From Pseudomonadota bacterium (GTDB lineage Bacteria; Desulfobacterota; Desulfobulbia; Desulfobulbales; DAOVYS01), in NCBI GenBank assembly GCA_030635485.1, contig DAOVYS010000035.1, positions 1 through 15,306 on the forward strand: 15,306 nt of DNA, read 5' to 3'. Made by a program: the position numbers and the translations under genes. The stretch's first letter is position 1; every line of letters starts with the position of its first letter. Below the pieces are notes generated by a model. The model did no database searches and had not been told where the DNA came from. It saw only the letters and a list, made by a program, of their open reading frames with translations. This document shows positions 7,704 to 14,213 of this stretch, in pieces.

Positions 7704-7710
7704 CACGTAT

Positions 7711-8700
7711 ATGACGTTAGATGTGAAACAGGTTAGTGAGCAGGTTGAAAGGGAAAGCGGGCTTATTCACCGGATCAGGAGTGAGATCGGAAAAGTCATT
7801 GTGGGGCAGGCGACCCTGGTGGAGCGGCTTCTCGTTGCGCTTTTATGTAATAACCACGTTCTTATCGAAGGCGTGCCCGGTCTGGCAAAGACGCTCTCCG
7901 TGACTACGCTGGCCCGGACGATCCAGGCCTCTTTTCAGCGCATCCAGTTTACGCCGGATCTGTTGCCGGGTGATCTTATCGGCACCCTGATTTACAACCC
8001 GAAGAGTGGTGAATTCACGACCCAAAAGGGACCCATCTTTGCAAATATCATTCTTGCGGACGAGATAAACCGTGCGCCTGCCAAGGTACAGAGCGCACTT
8101 CTTGAGGCTATGCAGGAGAGGCAGGTCACGATCGGTAATACGACTTACCCTCTTGATGATCTGTTCATGGTCCTGGCCACCCAGAATCCTATCGAGCAGG
8201 AAGGCACCTATCCGTTGCCCGAGGCCCAGGTAGACCGTTTTATGTTAAAGCTTAATGTCACCTACCCCTCAAAGGCGGAAGAGAAGAAGATACTTAAGCT
8301 TATGGCCGGATCCGTGCCCAGGCTCGATGTGGATCCTGTAATCGCGCCTGCGGATATCCGGCGTCTAAGGGGTCTTGTGGACTCTATCTACATGGATGAA
8401 AAGATTGAGGAATACATCGTGAATCTGGTGGCTGCAACGCGCAATCCCGGGGAATTCGACCTGGATATCGGGCCGTTGATCCAGTACGGAGCATCACCCA
8501 GGGCCACCATATATCTTGCCATGGCGGCAAAGGCGAATGCCTTCCTTGCCGGTCGTGGTTACGTAACTCCACAGGATGTTAAAACCATAGGCATGGATGT
8601 CTTGAGGCATAGGGTGGCCGTGACATACGAGGCAGAGGCAGAGGAAAAGAGATCCGAAGATATGATCCAGCAGATATTGGATACGGTTGAGGTCCCATGA
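7711..8700 (+). CDS. moxR: MoxR family AAA+ ATPase
   Basis: 329 aa. The AAA+ core is complete: Walker A GVPGLAKT (54-61), Walker B ILADEINRAP (D117, E118), sensor 1 ATQNP (156-160), a candidate arginine finger R176 in AQVDRF, sensor 2 GASPRA (260-265, R264), and a C-terminal helical lid. MoxR ATPases act as chaperone-like remodelers of vWA-domain proteins, usually encoded next to a DUF58/vWA protein as here. It is the first gene of the Bat operon and cytoplasmic. The start is set by an SD at 7699. The next gene is separated by 162 nt holding hairpin repeat B, which begins 3 nt after the TGA stop. Confidence 0.95.
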   Translation: MTLDVKQVSEQVERESGLIHRIRSEIGKVIVGQATLVERLLVALLCNNHVLIEGVPGLAKTLSVTTLARTIQASFQRIQFTPDLLPGDLIGTLIYNPKSGEFTTQKGPIFANIILADEINRAPAKVQSALLEAMQERQVTIGNTTYPLDDLFMVLATQNPIEQEGTYPLPEAQVDRFMLKLNVTYPSKAEEKKILKLMAGSVPRLDVDPVIAPADIRRLRGLVDSIYMDEKIEEYIVNLVAATRNPGEFDLDIGPLIQYGASPRATIYLAMAAKANAFLAGRGYVTPQDVKTIGMDVLRHRVAVTYEAEAEEKRSEDMIQQILDTVEVP

Positions 8701-8703
8701 TCC

Positions 8704-8811
8704 GTAAACGTTCACCAGCACTGCATCTGCACGCGATCAGGTTGACCGGCATAGGACTACTATAGCCGGTCAACCTGATCACGCACATCTACAGCACTGG
8801 TGAACGTTTAC
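8704..8811. repeat. 108-nt hairpin repeat, family 1 copy B
   Basis: The terminal arm gtaaacgttcaccag (8704-8718) has its exact reverse complement at 8797-8811 (15 bp). An inner perfect 16-bp stem pairs gatcaggttgaccggc (8735-8750) with gccggtcaacctgatc (8765-8780); the tip is atag-gacta-ctat. It starts 3 nt after the moxR stop. Its first 38 nt match copy C at 34 positions, and its last 39 nt match copy A at 25 positions without gaps. A T-run (8834-8841) lies about 22 nt beyond the hairpin, too far for a standard terminator. Confidence 0.88.
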
Positions 8812-8862
8812 ATGGCAGGGTGTTCTTAACTTCTTTTTTTTACACATGGTAGACATTTACTA
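8812..8862 (+). other. Leader of the DUF58 gene
   Basis: This 51-nt AT-rich stretch lies between hairpin B and the DUF58 start. It holds the eight-T run at 8834-8841 and ends in atttactaatg, resembling the tail upstream of batA (atttactaataa). No clear SD is seen. Confidence 0.3.
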
Positions 8863-9744
8863 ATGATTCCAAAGGAACTTGCAAAAAAGATTCGCCGTAT
8901 CCAGATCTATACCAGGAAGGCTGTAAATGATGTCCTGGCTGGGGGATATGAAAGCGTTTTTAAGGGGCGGGGCATGGAATTTGACGAGGTGCGCGCCTAT
9001 CAGCCTGGTGACGATATCCGTACAATTGACTGGAATGTCACGGCACGCACCGGCGAACCTTATGTGAAGCGTTATGTTGAGGAACGCGAACTGACCGTTA
9101 TTTTCCTGGTTGACCTGTCCGCATCCGGCGCATTTGGAAGCGTGGACCGGATGAAAAATGAGATAGCGGCCGAGTTCTGCGCGCTTCTGGCCTTTTCTGC
9201 AATCAAGAACAATGACAAGGTGGGCCTTATTGTCTTTACCGACTGTATTGAGATGTTTATCCCGCCCAAAAAAGGCGTGTCTCACGTCCTGCGCCTGATT
9301 CGGGAGCTTCTCTATTTTTCGCCGCGTAAGACCAGGACGGATATTAACGGCGCCCTTGATTACATGGGCCGGGTGATCCGGAAACGGGGTGTTGTTTTTC
9401 TGGTGTCCGATTTTCTGGCTGCTGATTTTGCAAAATCCATGCGTGTCCTGGCCAGGCGTCACGACATGATAGCTGTCTCGGTCACAGACCCACGCGAGAC
9501 CAGTCTGCCCAATGTGGGCCTCATTGAACTCGAAGACGCAGAAACAGGCGAATCAATCCTTGTTGATACTGGAAATGCTCGAATCCGTGAGCTTTACGCC
9601 AACCTGGGCCAAGAGCGGTCCGCCCGGCTTACGCAGTTGTTCGGCCGGATGTCGGTCGATTATATCGGCCTTCACACGGACCAGGATTATGTCCGTGATC
9701 TGGTCCGTTTTTTTAAAACAAGAGAGCAGAGACGACGCCATTGA
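8863..9744 (+). CDS. DUF58 / von Willebrand A-like protein of the Bat operon
   Basis: 293 aa, predicted soluble. The N-terminal DUF58 block is intact (IPKELAKKIRRIQIYTRKA, then GYESVFKGRGMEFDEVRAYQ and DIRTIDWNVTAR). The vWA-like fold carries a MIDAS-type DLSAS (D84, S86, S88). DUF58 proteins accompany MoxR and are thought to be its clients or partners, linking the ATPase to the membrane vWA proteins. The start ATG at 8863 fits the conserved N-terminus but lacks an obvious SD. It follows moxR across hairpin B and precedes the lipoprotein gene by 27 nt, without a repeat between them. Confidence 0.92.
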   Translation: MIPKELAKKIRRIQIYTRKAVNDVLAGGYESVFKGRGMEFDEVRAYQPGDDIRTIDWNVTARTGEPYVKRYVEERELTVIFLVDLSASGAFGSVDRMKNEIAAEFCALLAFSAIKNNDKVGLIVFTDCIEMFIPPKKGVSHVLRLIRELLYFSPRKTRTDINGALDYMGRVIRKRGVVFLVSDFLAADFAKSMRVLARRHDMIAVSVTDPRETSLPNVGLIELEDAETGESILVDTGNARIRELYANLGQERSARLTQLFGRMSVDYIGLHTDQDYVRDLVRFFKTREQRRRH

Positions 9745-9771
9745 ACTTCTAAAAAACATCACCCTCACCGC

Positions 9772-10833
9772 ATGCAACAATCGAAAAATTTCCATACCAA
9801 TAATTGTAGGTTTCGCAAAAAGCGGTCTAGTGACGCGTTAACCATCTGTAATTTATTGATTTGTGTTCTCCTTTTCCTGATCTCCACTGGGTGCGGGCAG
9901 GAAAGCGGCCTGGAAACGCAATCCCCCCGGTATGTTGTTGAAAAGACGATCACAGAGGGGCCGGTCTCGCTCGATTTCAAGGTGAGCCTTGATGAGATCA
10001 CCGTGGCCGGGAAGGTGGAGCTTATTCTTGCCGCAATCATGCCCGAGGGATATGAGGTGGAGTTTCCGGAACCTGAGAGCGGTCCGGAAAGACTTAATGT
10101 TGCGGATTCCCATAAGTCCGGTCCGGAACTGATCGGGAACTCCATGGTCAGGATTGAAAAATCGTATCAACTTGAGCCGTTTCTCCCGGGCGACTATTTT
10201 ATTCCTCAACTGGAGGCCCTGTTTCGTAAAAAGGATGAGGCTGATTCCGAATATTATAGGATTTTGACCCAAGAGGTGAAGGTCAAGGTCGTGTCAGTGC
10301 TGCCGGAAGGGGAGGCAGGCCGGGATATTAAGGATATAGCTCCACCGGAAGAGCTTCCCCGTGACCCCAGGATGGTATACTTTGTTGTGGTTGCAGCTGT
10401 TGTTGCACTGCTTCTTGCAGGTGGAGGAGCCCTTTACTGGTTCTGTTTCCGAAAGAAACCGGAATTGCCTCCGCCTCCGCCGGAACCGCCGCACCTGACC
10501 GCATACAGGGCCTTGGAGGAACTGTTGGCCGGGAATCTTCTGGCAGAGGGCAGAATAAAGCTGTTTCACATAAGGGTCTCGGACATCCTGCGCCGTTACA
10601 TTGAAAATCGGTTCAGCTTAAGGGCTCCTGAAATGACAACCGAGGAATTTCTGGCAGAGCTCGGCCATGCCGCACCCCGCACTGCACGAGACTTTCGAGC
10701 GGAACACAAGGCCCTGCTGATCGATTTTATGACCCATTGCGATCTGGTGAAATTTGCAAAGCATGAGCCGACCGATTTTGAGATTCAGACAACCATCAAT
10801 TTGTGCAGACAGTTCATCGCCGAAACGGAGTAG
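9772..10833 (+). CDS. BatD-like/DUF4381-like membrane lipoprotein
   Basis: 353 aa. The basic N-region and hydrophobic stretch end in LISTGC, a plausible but imperfect lipobox with Cys41. A beta-rich periplasmic part follows (about 45-195), resembling the N-terminal domain of BatD-type proteins. Then come one TM (about 201-226, rich in V/A/L), a proline-rich linker (PELPPPPPEPP) and a cytoplasmic helical domain (about 240-350) that resembles DUF4381, with ILRRYIENRF and EFLAELG. The layout suggests a link between periplasmic Bat parts and cytoplasmic MoxR/DUF58. The ATG at 9772 has no clear SD; no better in-frame start is visible. The TAG stop lies inside the repeat at 10830-10918. Confidence 0.75.
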   Translation: MQQSKNFHTNNCRFRKKRSSDALTICNLLICVLLFLISTGCGQESGLETQSPRYVVEKTITEGPVSLDFKVSLDEITVAGKVELILAAIMPEGYEVEFPEPESGPERLNVADSHKSGPELIGNSMVRIEKSYQLEPFLPGDYFIPQLEALFRKKDEADSEYYRILTQEVKVKVVSVLPEGEAGRDIKDIAPPEELPRDPRMVYFVVVAAVVALLLAGGGALYWFCFRKKPELPPPPPEPPHLTAYRALEELLAGNLLAEGRIKLFHIRVSDILRRYIENRFSLRAPEMTTEEFLAELGHAAPRTARDFRAEHKALLIDFMTHCDLVKFAKHEPTDFEIQTTINLCRQFIAETE

Positions 10834-10918
10834 GGGCAACCCTTGTGGTTGCCCTATCCAACAGGCAACCCTTGTGGTTGCCCTGCCTGGATAGGGTACC
10901 CACAAGGGGTACCCCTAC
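10830..10918. repeat. 89-nt multi-hairpin (cloverleaf-like) repeat
   Basis: Outer arms gtagggg (10830-10836) and cccctac (10912-10918) enclose three hairpins. These are gggcaacc/ggttgccc (10834-10854), ggcaacc/ggttgcc (10864-10882, flanked by tatcca/tggata) and gggtacc/ggtaccc (10894-10914). The first two share an identical 21-nt unit (10835-10855 and 10864-10884). The bases tag of the left arm are the stop codon of the lipoprotein gene. From memory, 'gtaggggc...gcccctac' repeats are widespread REP-like elements often tied to RAYT (Y1-type) transposases; none is encoded in this window. Confidence 0.8.
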
Positions 10919-10928
10919 GATTTTTCTA

Positions 10929-10961
10929 TTAAAATATCACACGGGCAAACCGAATATTTAC
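10929..10961. repeat. Half element with the ccgaatatttac end, upstream of batA
   Basis: ttaaaatatcac followed by accgaatatttac resembles the right half of the palindrome at 13176-13210 (ttaaacatcac ... accgaatatttac). It ends 12 nt before the batA ATG. The matching left arm is absent. The same half lies 18 nt before the batC start. Confidence 0.55.
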
Positions 10962-10973
10962 TAATAAATCATC

Positions 10974-12029
10974 ATGAGATTTGCATCACCATGGGCGCTG
11001 CTTCTTTTTCTGGCTGTTCCGCTGATCATCTACTTTCAGCTGTTTTGGCAGAGGCGCGGCAGCATCCGTTTTTCATCCATATTGCATGCCGGGCAGTCGG
11101 GCCGTTCCTTGAGGCAGCGGATTTTCAGGCTGCCGCTCTTGATACGTGTCTTGATCCTGGTTTTTTTGGCCCTGGCCCTTGCACGGCCGCAGGAGGGCAC
11201 GGAAAAGGTCTTTGTTGTGAGCAAGGGAATGGCCATTGAGATGGTTGTGGACCGTTCCGGAAGCATGGGCGCGGAAATGAAATTTGACGGCGAGCGGTTG
11301 ACCCGGCTCGATGTGGTCAAACGGGTGTTTTATGAATTTGTGGATGGTAATGATGATGAATTGACCGGCAGGCCGAATGATCTCGTCGGTATGATAACCT
11401 TTGCTCGCTATTCCGATACAATCTGCCCCCTGACTCTGGCCCATGGTGCCCTGTCCAGGTTTCTTGATAACGTAAAGCTCGTAACCCGGAAAAGTGAGGA
11501 CGGAACCGCAATCGGCGATGCCCTGGCTTTGGCGGCCGCCCGCCTGAAAACCGCGGAAGAGACCCTGTCCAGTCAGGGATCGGAAAAGGATGACAATTAT
11601 GAGATCAAGAGCAAGATCATCATCCTGCTGACCGACGGCGAGAACAACATGGGCAGCCGTTTGCCCATGCAGGCGGCCGCGCTTGCAAAGGAGTGGGGGA
11701 TTAAGATCTATACCGTGGGAGTGGGTGGAGACGCGGTTATTCAGGTCCGGACCCCGTTTGGTTTGCGGCGTATGCGTGCAGGCCGGGGGGTGGACAAAAA
11801 GACGCTCTCGGCCCTTGCCGAGACAACGGGCGGAGTGTTCAGAATGGCGGAAGACGGGGAGGCGCTTCGCGAAATTTACGAAGAGATCAACCAGCTTGAA
11901 AAGAGCGAGGTTGAGAGTATACGCTGGATTGATTACAGGGAGTTCTTCACTGTTTTTGCATCAATCGCCTTGGCCCTGCTGGCAGTTGAAATTATTATGA
12001 ATTGCACAATATTTCGAAAAATTCCATGA
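10974..12029 (+). CDS. batA: BatA, membrane vWA-domain protein
   Basis: 351 aa. Two N-terminal TM segments (about 6-22 and 55-71) precede a vWA domain with a complete MIDAS: DRSGS (D93, S95, S97), Thr178 in DGTAIGDA and Asp221 in LLTDGEN. A C-terminal TM (about 326-344) follows. It belongs to the Bacteroides-aerotolerance BatA/B group: inner-membrane proteins whose vWA domain binds a divalent cation and partner proteins, with MoxR as the ATPase. The start MRFASPWALL is the family's usual N-terminus; the leader taataaatcatc has no strong SD. Its stop TGA overlaps the batB ATG (ATGA at 12026-12029), so the pair is translationally coupled. Confidence 0.92.
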   Translation: MRFASPWALLLFLAVPLIIYFQLFWQRRGSIRFSSILHAGQSGRSLRQRIFRLPLLIRVLILVFLALALARPQEGTEKVFVVSKGMAIEMVVDRSGSMGAEMKFDGERLTRLDVVKRVFYEFVDGNDDELTGRPNDLVGMITFARYSDTICPLTLAHGALSRFLDNVKLVTRKSEDGTAIGDALALAAARLKTAEETLSSQGSEKDDNYEIKSKIIILLTDGENNMGSRLPMQAAALAKEWGIKIYTVGVGGDAVIQVRTPFGLRRMRAGRGVDKKTLSALAETTGGVFRMAEDGEALREIYEEINQLEKSEVESIRWIDYREFFTVFASIALALLAVEIIMNCTIFRKIP

Positions 12030-13054
12030 GCGGAATCCGGTTTTACGATATTGAGATGTTTCATCTTCTCTGGCTGCTGCCCGTGCTGATTGTCCTTTTC
12101 ATCTATGCGGCGCAACAACGGCGCACAGCCCTTCTGACCTTTGTAAAGGTCGGTCTGCTCAAAAGGCTCCCGGTTTCGGCCAGTTCGGTAAAAAGGGGGT
12201 GGAAGGTTTTTGTCCTCCTGACTGCGTTTGCTTTTATTGTCATGGGGCTGACCAGGCCTGCGTGGAACGAGAAGGAGATTACAATCAAACAGGTCGGACG
12301 TGATGTGATATTTGTTCTGGATGTGTCAAAGAGCATGCTTGCCGAAGATCTGGTTCCGAATCGGCTTGAACGCGCAAAACTGGCTGTTCAAGATTGTGCG
12401 GAACGGTTGCGGGGCGACCGGGTTGCCTTGGTGGCGTTTGCAGGCACGACCGTGGTCAAGTGTCCGCTTACCGTTGATTATGGTTTTTTCAGGATGATGC
12501 TTGATGATACCACGATTGAAAGCGTTTCCCGCGGGGGCACCATGATCGGTGATGCGATCCGGACGGTCCTGGACCAAGTGTTTGATGATCAGGAAAAACA
12601 GTATAAGGATATTATACTGATAACCGACGGAGAGGATCACGAGAGTTTTCCAAAGGAGGCTGCGCACGCGGCAGGCGATCAGGGCGTGCGTCTGATAATC
12701 ATCGGCCTGGGCGATGAGAAGGAGGGCCGACGCATTCCGGTTACAGATGAAAAAGGCAATAAGACCTTTCTGAAATACGATGGCCGGGAGGTCTGGACAA
12801 AACTTGATGCCGATACCTTGAGGGAGATGGCAAACGCTACTCCGGGCGGCAGATATCTTCCGGTTTCAACAGGAACCATTGATCTCGGCGATGTGTATGT
12901 CGAGCTCATTGCAGGCGCCAAGAAAAAGGAGCTTGAAACAAAGACCATAAAACGCTACGAGGAAAAATTTCAGATTTTCCTTGCGATCGGTTTTTTGCTT
13001 TTGTGTATTGAAGCCCTGATCTCGGAACATAATCGGTCTGTTAAGACTGGTTGA
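12026..13054 (+). CDS. batB: BatB, membrane vWA-domain protein
   Basis: 342 aa. The layout parallels BatA: TMs at about 12-28 and 60-76, a vWA domain with MIDAS DVSKS (D99, S101, S103), Thr172 in GGTMIGDA and Asp201 in ITDGEDH, then a C-terminal TM (about 314-332). The MLAEDLVPNRLERAK stretch after the MIDAS is typical of BatB. The ATG at 12026 is chosen because it overlaps the batA stop as ATGA; a TTG at 12002 and an ATG at 12056 are also in frame. Its TGA is followed after 2 nt by the composite palindrome at 13057. Confidence 0.9.
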   Translation: MSGIRFYDIEMFHLLWLLPVLIVLFIYAAQQRRTALLTFVKVGLLKRLPVSASSVKRGWKVFVLLTAFAFIVMGLTRPAWNEKEITIKQVGRDVIFVLDVSKSMLAEDLVPNRLERAKLAVQDCAERLRGDRVALVAFAGTTVVKCPLTVDYGFFRMMLDDTTIESVSRGGTMIGDAIRTVLDQVFDDQEKQYKDIILITDGEDHESFPKEAAHAAGDQGVRLIIIGLGDEKEGRRIPVTDEKGNKTFLKYDGREVWTKLDADTLREMANATPGGRYLPVSTGTIDLGDVYVELIAGAKKKELETKTIKRYEEKFQIFLAIGFLLLCIEALISEHNRSVKTG

Positions 13055-13056
13055 AG

Positions 13057-13210
13057 GTAAATATTCGGTTAACCCATTAGTGCAAAATCAACGAGTTGCA
13101 CTGTGTAGGGTGCGCATTGCGCACCATTCTAGGTGCCAATCAACGATAAAGGTGCGCGATGCACACCCTACACAGTTAAACATCACGAGATGGGTTCACC
13201 GAATATTTAC
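13057..13210. repeat. Composite palindrome: gtaaatattcgg arms bracketing an inner repeat
   Basis: The outer arms gtaaatattcggttaaccca (13057-13076) and tgggttcaccgaatatttac (13191-13210) are complementary at 19 of 20 positions. Between them lie a small hairpin, gtgcaa (13080-13085) with ttgcac (13096-13101), and a separate strong palindrome (13101-13175). The arms begin 2 nt after the batB stop and end 18 nt before the batC ATG, so the element fills the junction. Confidence 0.8.
13101..13175. repeat. REP-like palindrome nested inside the composite element
   Basis: ctgtgtagggtg (13101-13112) is the exact reverse complement of 13164-13175. Pairing continues inward through gcgcattgcgcacc and ggtgcgcgatgc with one mismatch and one G-U pair, giving a stem of about 25 bp and a loop of about 25 nt. 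From memory, 'gtagggtgcgcattgcgcacc' is a common dispersed intergenic repeat of the RAYT/REP type in many bacteria. Confidence 0.75.
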
Positions 13211-13228
13211 GGGTTAAAGATTGAAAAT

Positions 13229-14071
13229 ATGTTGACAAATTTCAGACATATCCCTCATATCCCTGGATGGATGGTTGTAATAGCTTTTCTGCTCTGCCCA
13301 TGGCCGGTCGCGGCAGAGTCTGCCCGGGACCTTGTTATGTCGGGCAATTCCGCCTATGAGGCGGGTGAATACGAAAAGGCCCTGGCCGAATATGAGAAGG
13401 CGGGCGCAAAGGACCCGGAGTCTGCGCATATTGATTTCAACAAGGGTAATGTTTATTATCGGAAAGGGGATTTTGATTCGGCTATGTCCGCCTATGAACG
13501 GGTCTCCGTTAAAAACGCGGACCCTGTCCTGGCAGCCAGGAGCCGGTTTAACATGGGTAACACAGCGGTTCAAAGGGCGGAGCAGGAACGCGCAACTGAT
13601 CTGAAAAAGGCGTTGGCCGGATATCAGGCAGGTGTTCGTCATTACAGGGATGCCTTAAATCTTGATCCGAATTTATCCGATGCCGTCCACAATATCGAGG
13701 TCTCCCGTTTGCATATCAGACAGATCATGGAGGAGATCAGGAAACAGGAGGAGCAGCAAAAGGCCCTTGAAAGCCTGAAAGATGAGAAGAGCGAGCCCGA
13801 GCAGAAAAAAGACCAGGATCAAGACAAGCAGGGAGACAAGCAGGGAGACAAGCAGGGAGACAAGGAAAAGGATTCAGAGGGGGAGCAGGAAAAAGGAGAC
13901 AAGGATCAAAAAGAGGGTGAACAAGGGGAGGAGGACGAGCCTCACCCTGAACTTGAGGTCCCCCCGCCCGACCAGACTGCACGGGATCTTTTAAACGAGG
14001 AAAAGGAAAACAGAAGATTAAGGCAAATGCAGTCAACCCATGGTCCGCACCCCGTGGAAAAGGACTGGTAA
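13229..14071 (+). CDS. batC: BatC-like periplasmic TPR protein
   Basis: 280 aa. An N-terminal signal peptide (hydrophobic about 14-24, likely cleavage after VAA at residue 29) is followed by three TPR-like repeats (about 32-160; GNSAYEAGEYEKALAEYEKA, GNVYYRKGDFDSAMSAYERV, HYRDALNLDPNLSDAV). Next come a highly charged, low-complexity Lys/Glu/Gln region (about 170-240) and a short C-terminal motif (DQTARDLLNEEKENRRLRQ, ending VEKDW) seen in BatC proteins. The start at 13229 gives a proper signal peptide; a GTG at 13133 would lie inside the nested repeat. The SD is weak. It probably provides a periplasmic scaffold for BatA, BatB and BatD. Its TAA is 3 nt before hairpin C. Confidence 0.85.
   Translation: MLTNFRHIPHIPGWMVVIAFLLCPWPVAAESARDLVMSGNSAYEAGEYEKALAEYEKAGAKDPESAHIDFNKGNVYYRKGDFDSAMSAYERVSVKNADPVLAARSRFNMGNTAVQRAEQERATDLKKALAGYQAGVRHYRDALNLDPNLSDAVHNIEVSRLHIRQIMEEIRKQEEQQKALESLKDEKSEPEQKKDQDQDKQGDKQGDKQGDKEKDSEGEQEKGDKDQKEGEQGEEDEPHPELEVPPPDQTARDLLNEEKENRRLRQMQSTHGPHPVEKDW
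13823..13864 (+). repeat. 12-bp tandem repeat within batC encoding DKQG
   Basis: gacaagcaggga occurs three times in a row (13823-13834, 13835-13846, 13847-13858) plus a half copy to 13864. It encodes DKQG at residues 199-202, 203-206 and 207-210. The copies are identical at the DNA level and in frame, so the copy number may vary between strains by slippage. Confidence 0.9.
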
Positions 14072-14074
14072 TTT

Positions 14075-14213
14075 GTAAACGTTCACCAGCACCCCATATG
14101 CACGTGATCAGGGCAAGCGATATAGGGTTGGCTATAATCACTTGCCCTGATCACGTACCCCAAGGGCACTTCCTTCGGGCGTACATATGCCTGGGGCACT
14201 GGTAAACGTTTAC
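14075..14213. repeat. 139-nt hairpin repeat, family 1 copy C
   Basis: Terminal arms gtaaacgttcaccag (14075-14089) and ctggtaaacgtttac (14199-14213) pair at 14 of 15 positions. An inner perfect 16-bp stem joins acgtgatcagggcaag (14102-14117) with cttgccctgatcacgt (14141-14156); the tip is tatag-ggttgg-ctata. It begins 3 nt after the batC stop. The left 38 nt match copy B at 34 positions. Relative to A and B the right arm carries about 30 extra nt (roughly 14157-14186), which can fold as a small hairpin with ccaagg and ccttcgg. Confidence 0.88.

Larger units (their letters stand above)
7355..7710. other. Non-coding region with repeat debris upstream of the Bat operon
   Basis: No gene is supported. 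From left to right it contains: the weak terminator; gtgaatattcagcttgag (7513-7530), which matches 15 of 18 positions of the repeat at 2834; a ggttg-rich low-complexity stretch (about 7531-7555); a hairpin cccagggt (7607-7614) with accctggg (7628-7635); and a small hairpin gccct-ttc-agggc (7648-7660). ttgatcaa (7669-7676) is palindromic and near the operon start. The promoter of the Bat operon should lie here, but I cannot place it with confidence. Confidence 0.55.

Noticed and set aside
7669..7710. ATG start extending moxR by 14 codons
   Set aside because: No SD precedes it, whereas aggag stands 7 nt before ATG 7711, which also fits the usual MoxR N-terminus.
7521..7736. Short open frames on both strands upstream of moxR
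   Set aside because: They are built from repeat sequence (hairpins and ggttg tract) and match a commonly mis-annotated intergenic repeat type.
8704..8841. Hairpin B plus T-run considered as an intrinsic terminator within the operon
   Set aside because: The T-run starts about 22 nt beyond the stem, not directly after it, so the canonical mechanism would not apply.
9765..10272. Minus-strand frames opposite the lipoprotein gene
   Set aside because: They are antisense to a protein with a coherent signal, TM and domain layout in an intact operon.
10830..10918. Cloverleaf-like fold considered as a tRNA
   Set aside because: There is no T-loop (ttcgannc) motif, no plausible anticodon arm and no CCA-type end; the stems are repeated units.
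13133..13228. GTG start extending batC upstream by 32 codons
   Set aside because: The added codons lie partly inside the palindromic repeats and would push the signal peptide inward; the ATG at 13229 gives a normal signal peptide.
1322..14213. Hairpin family considered as a CRISPR array
   Set aside because: The copies are kilobases apart, are long palindromes and have no regular spacers.
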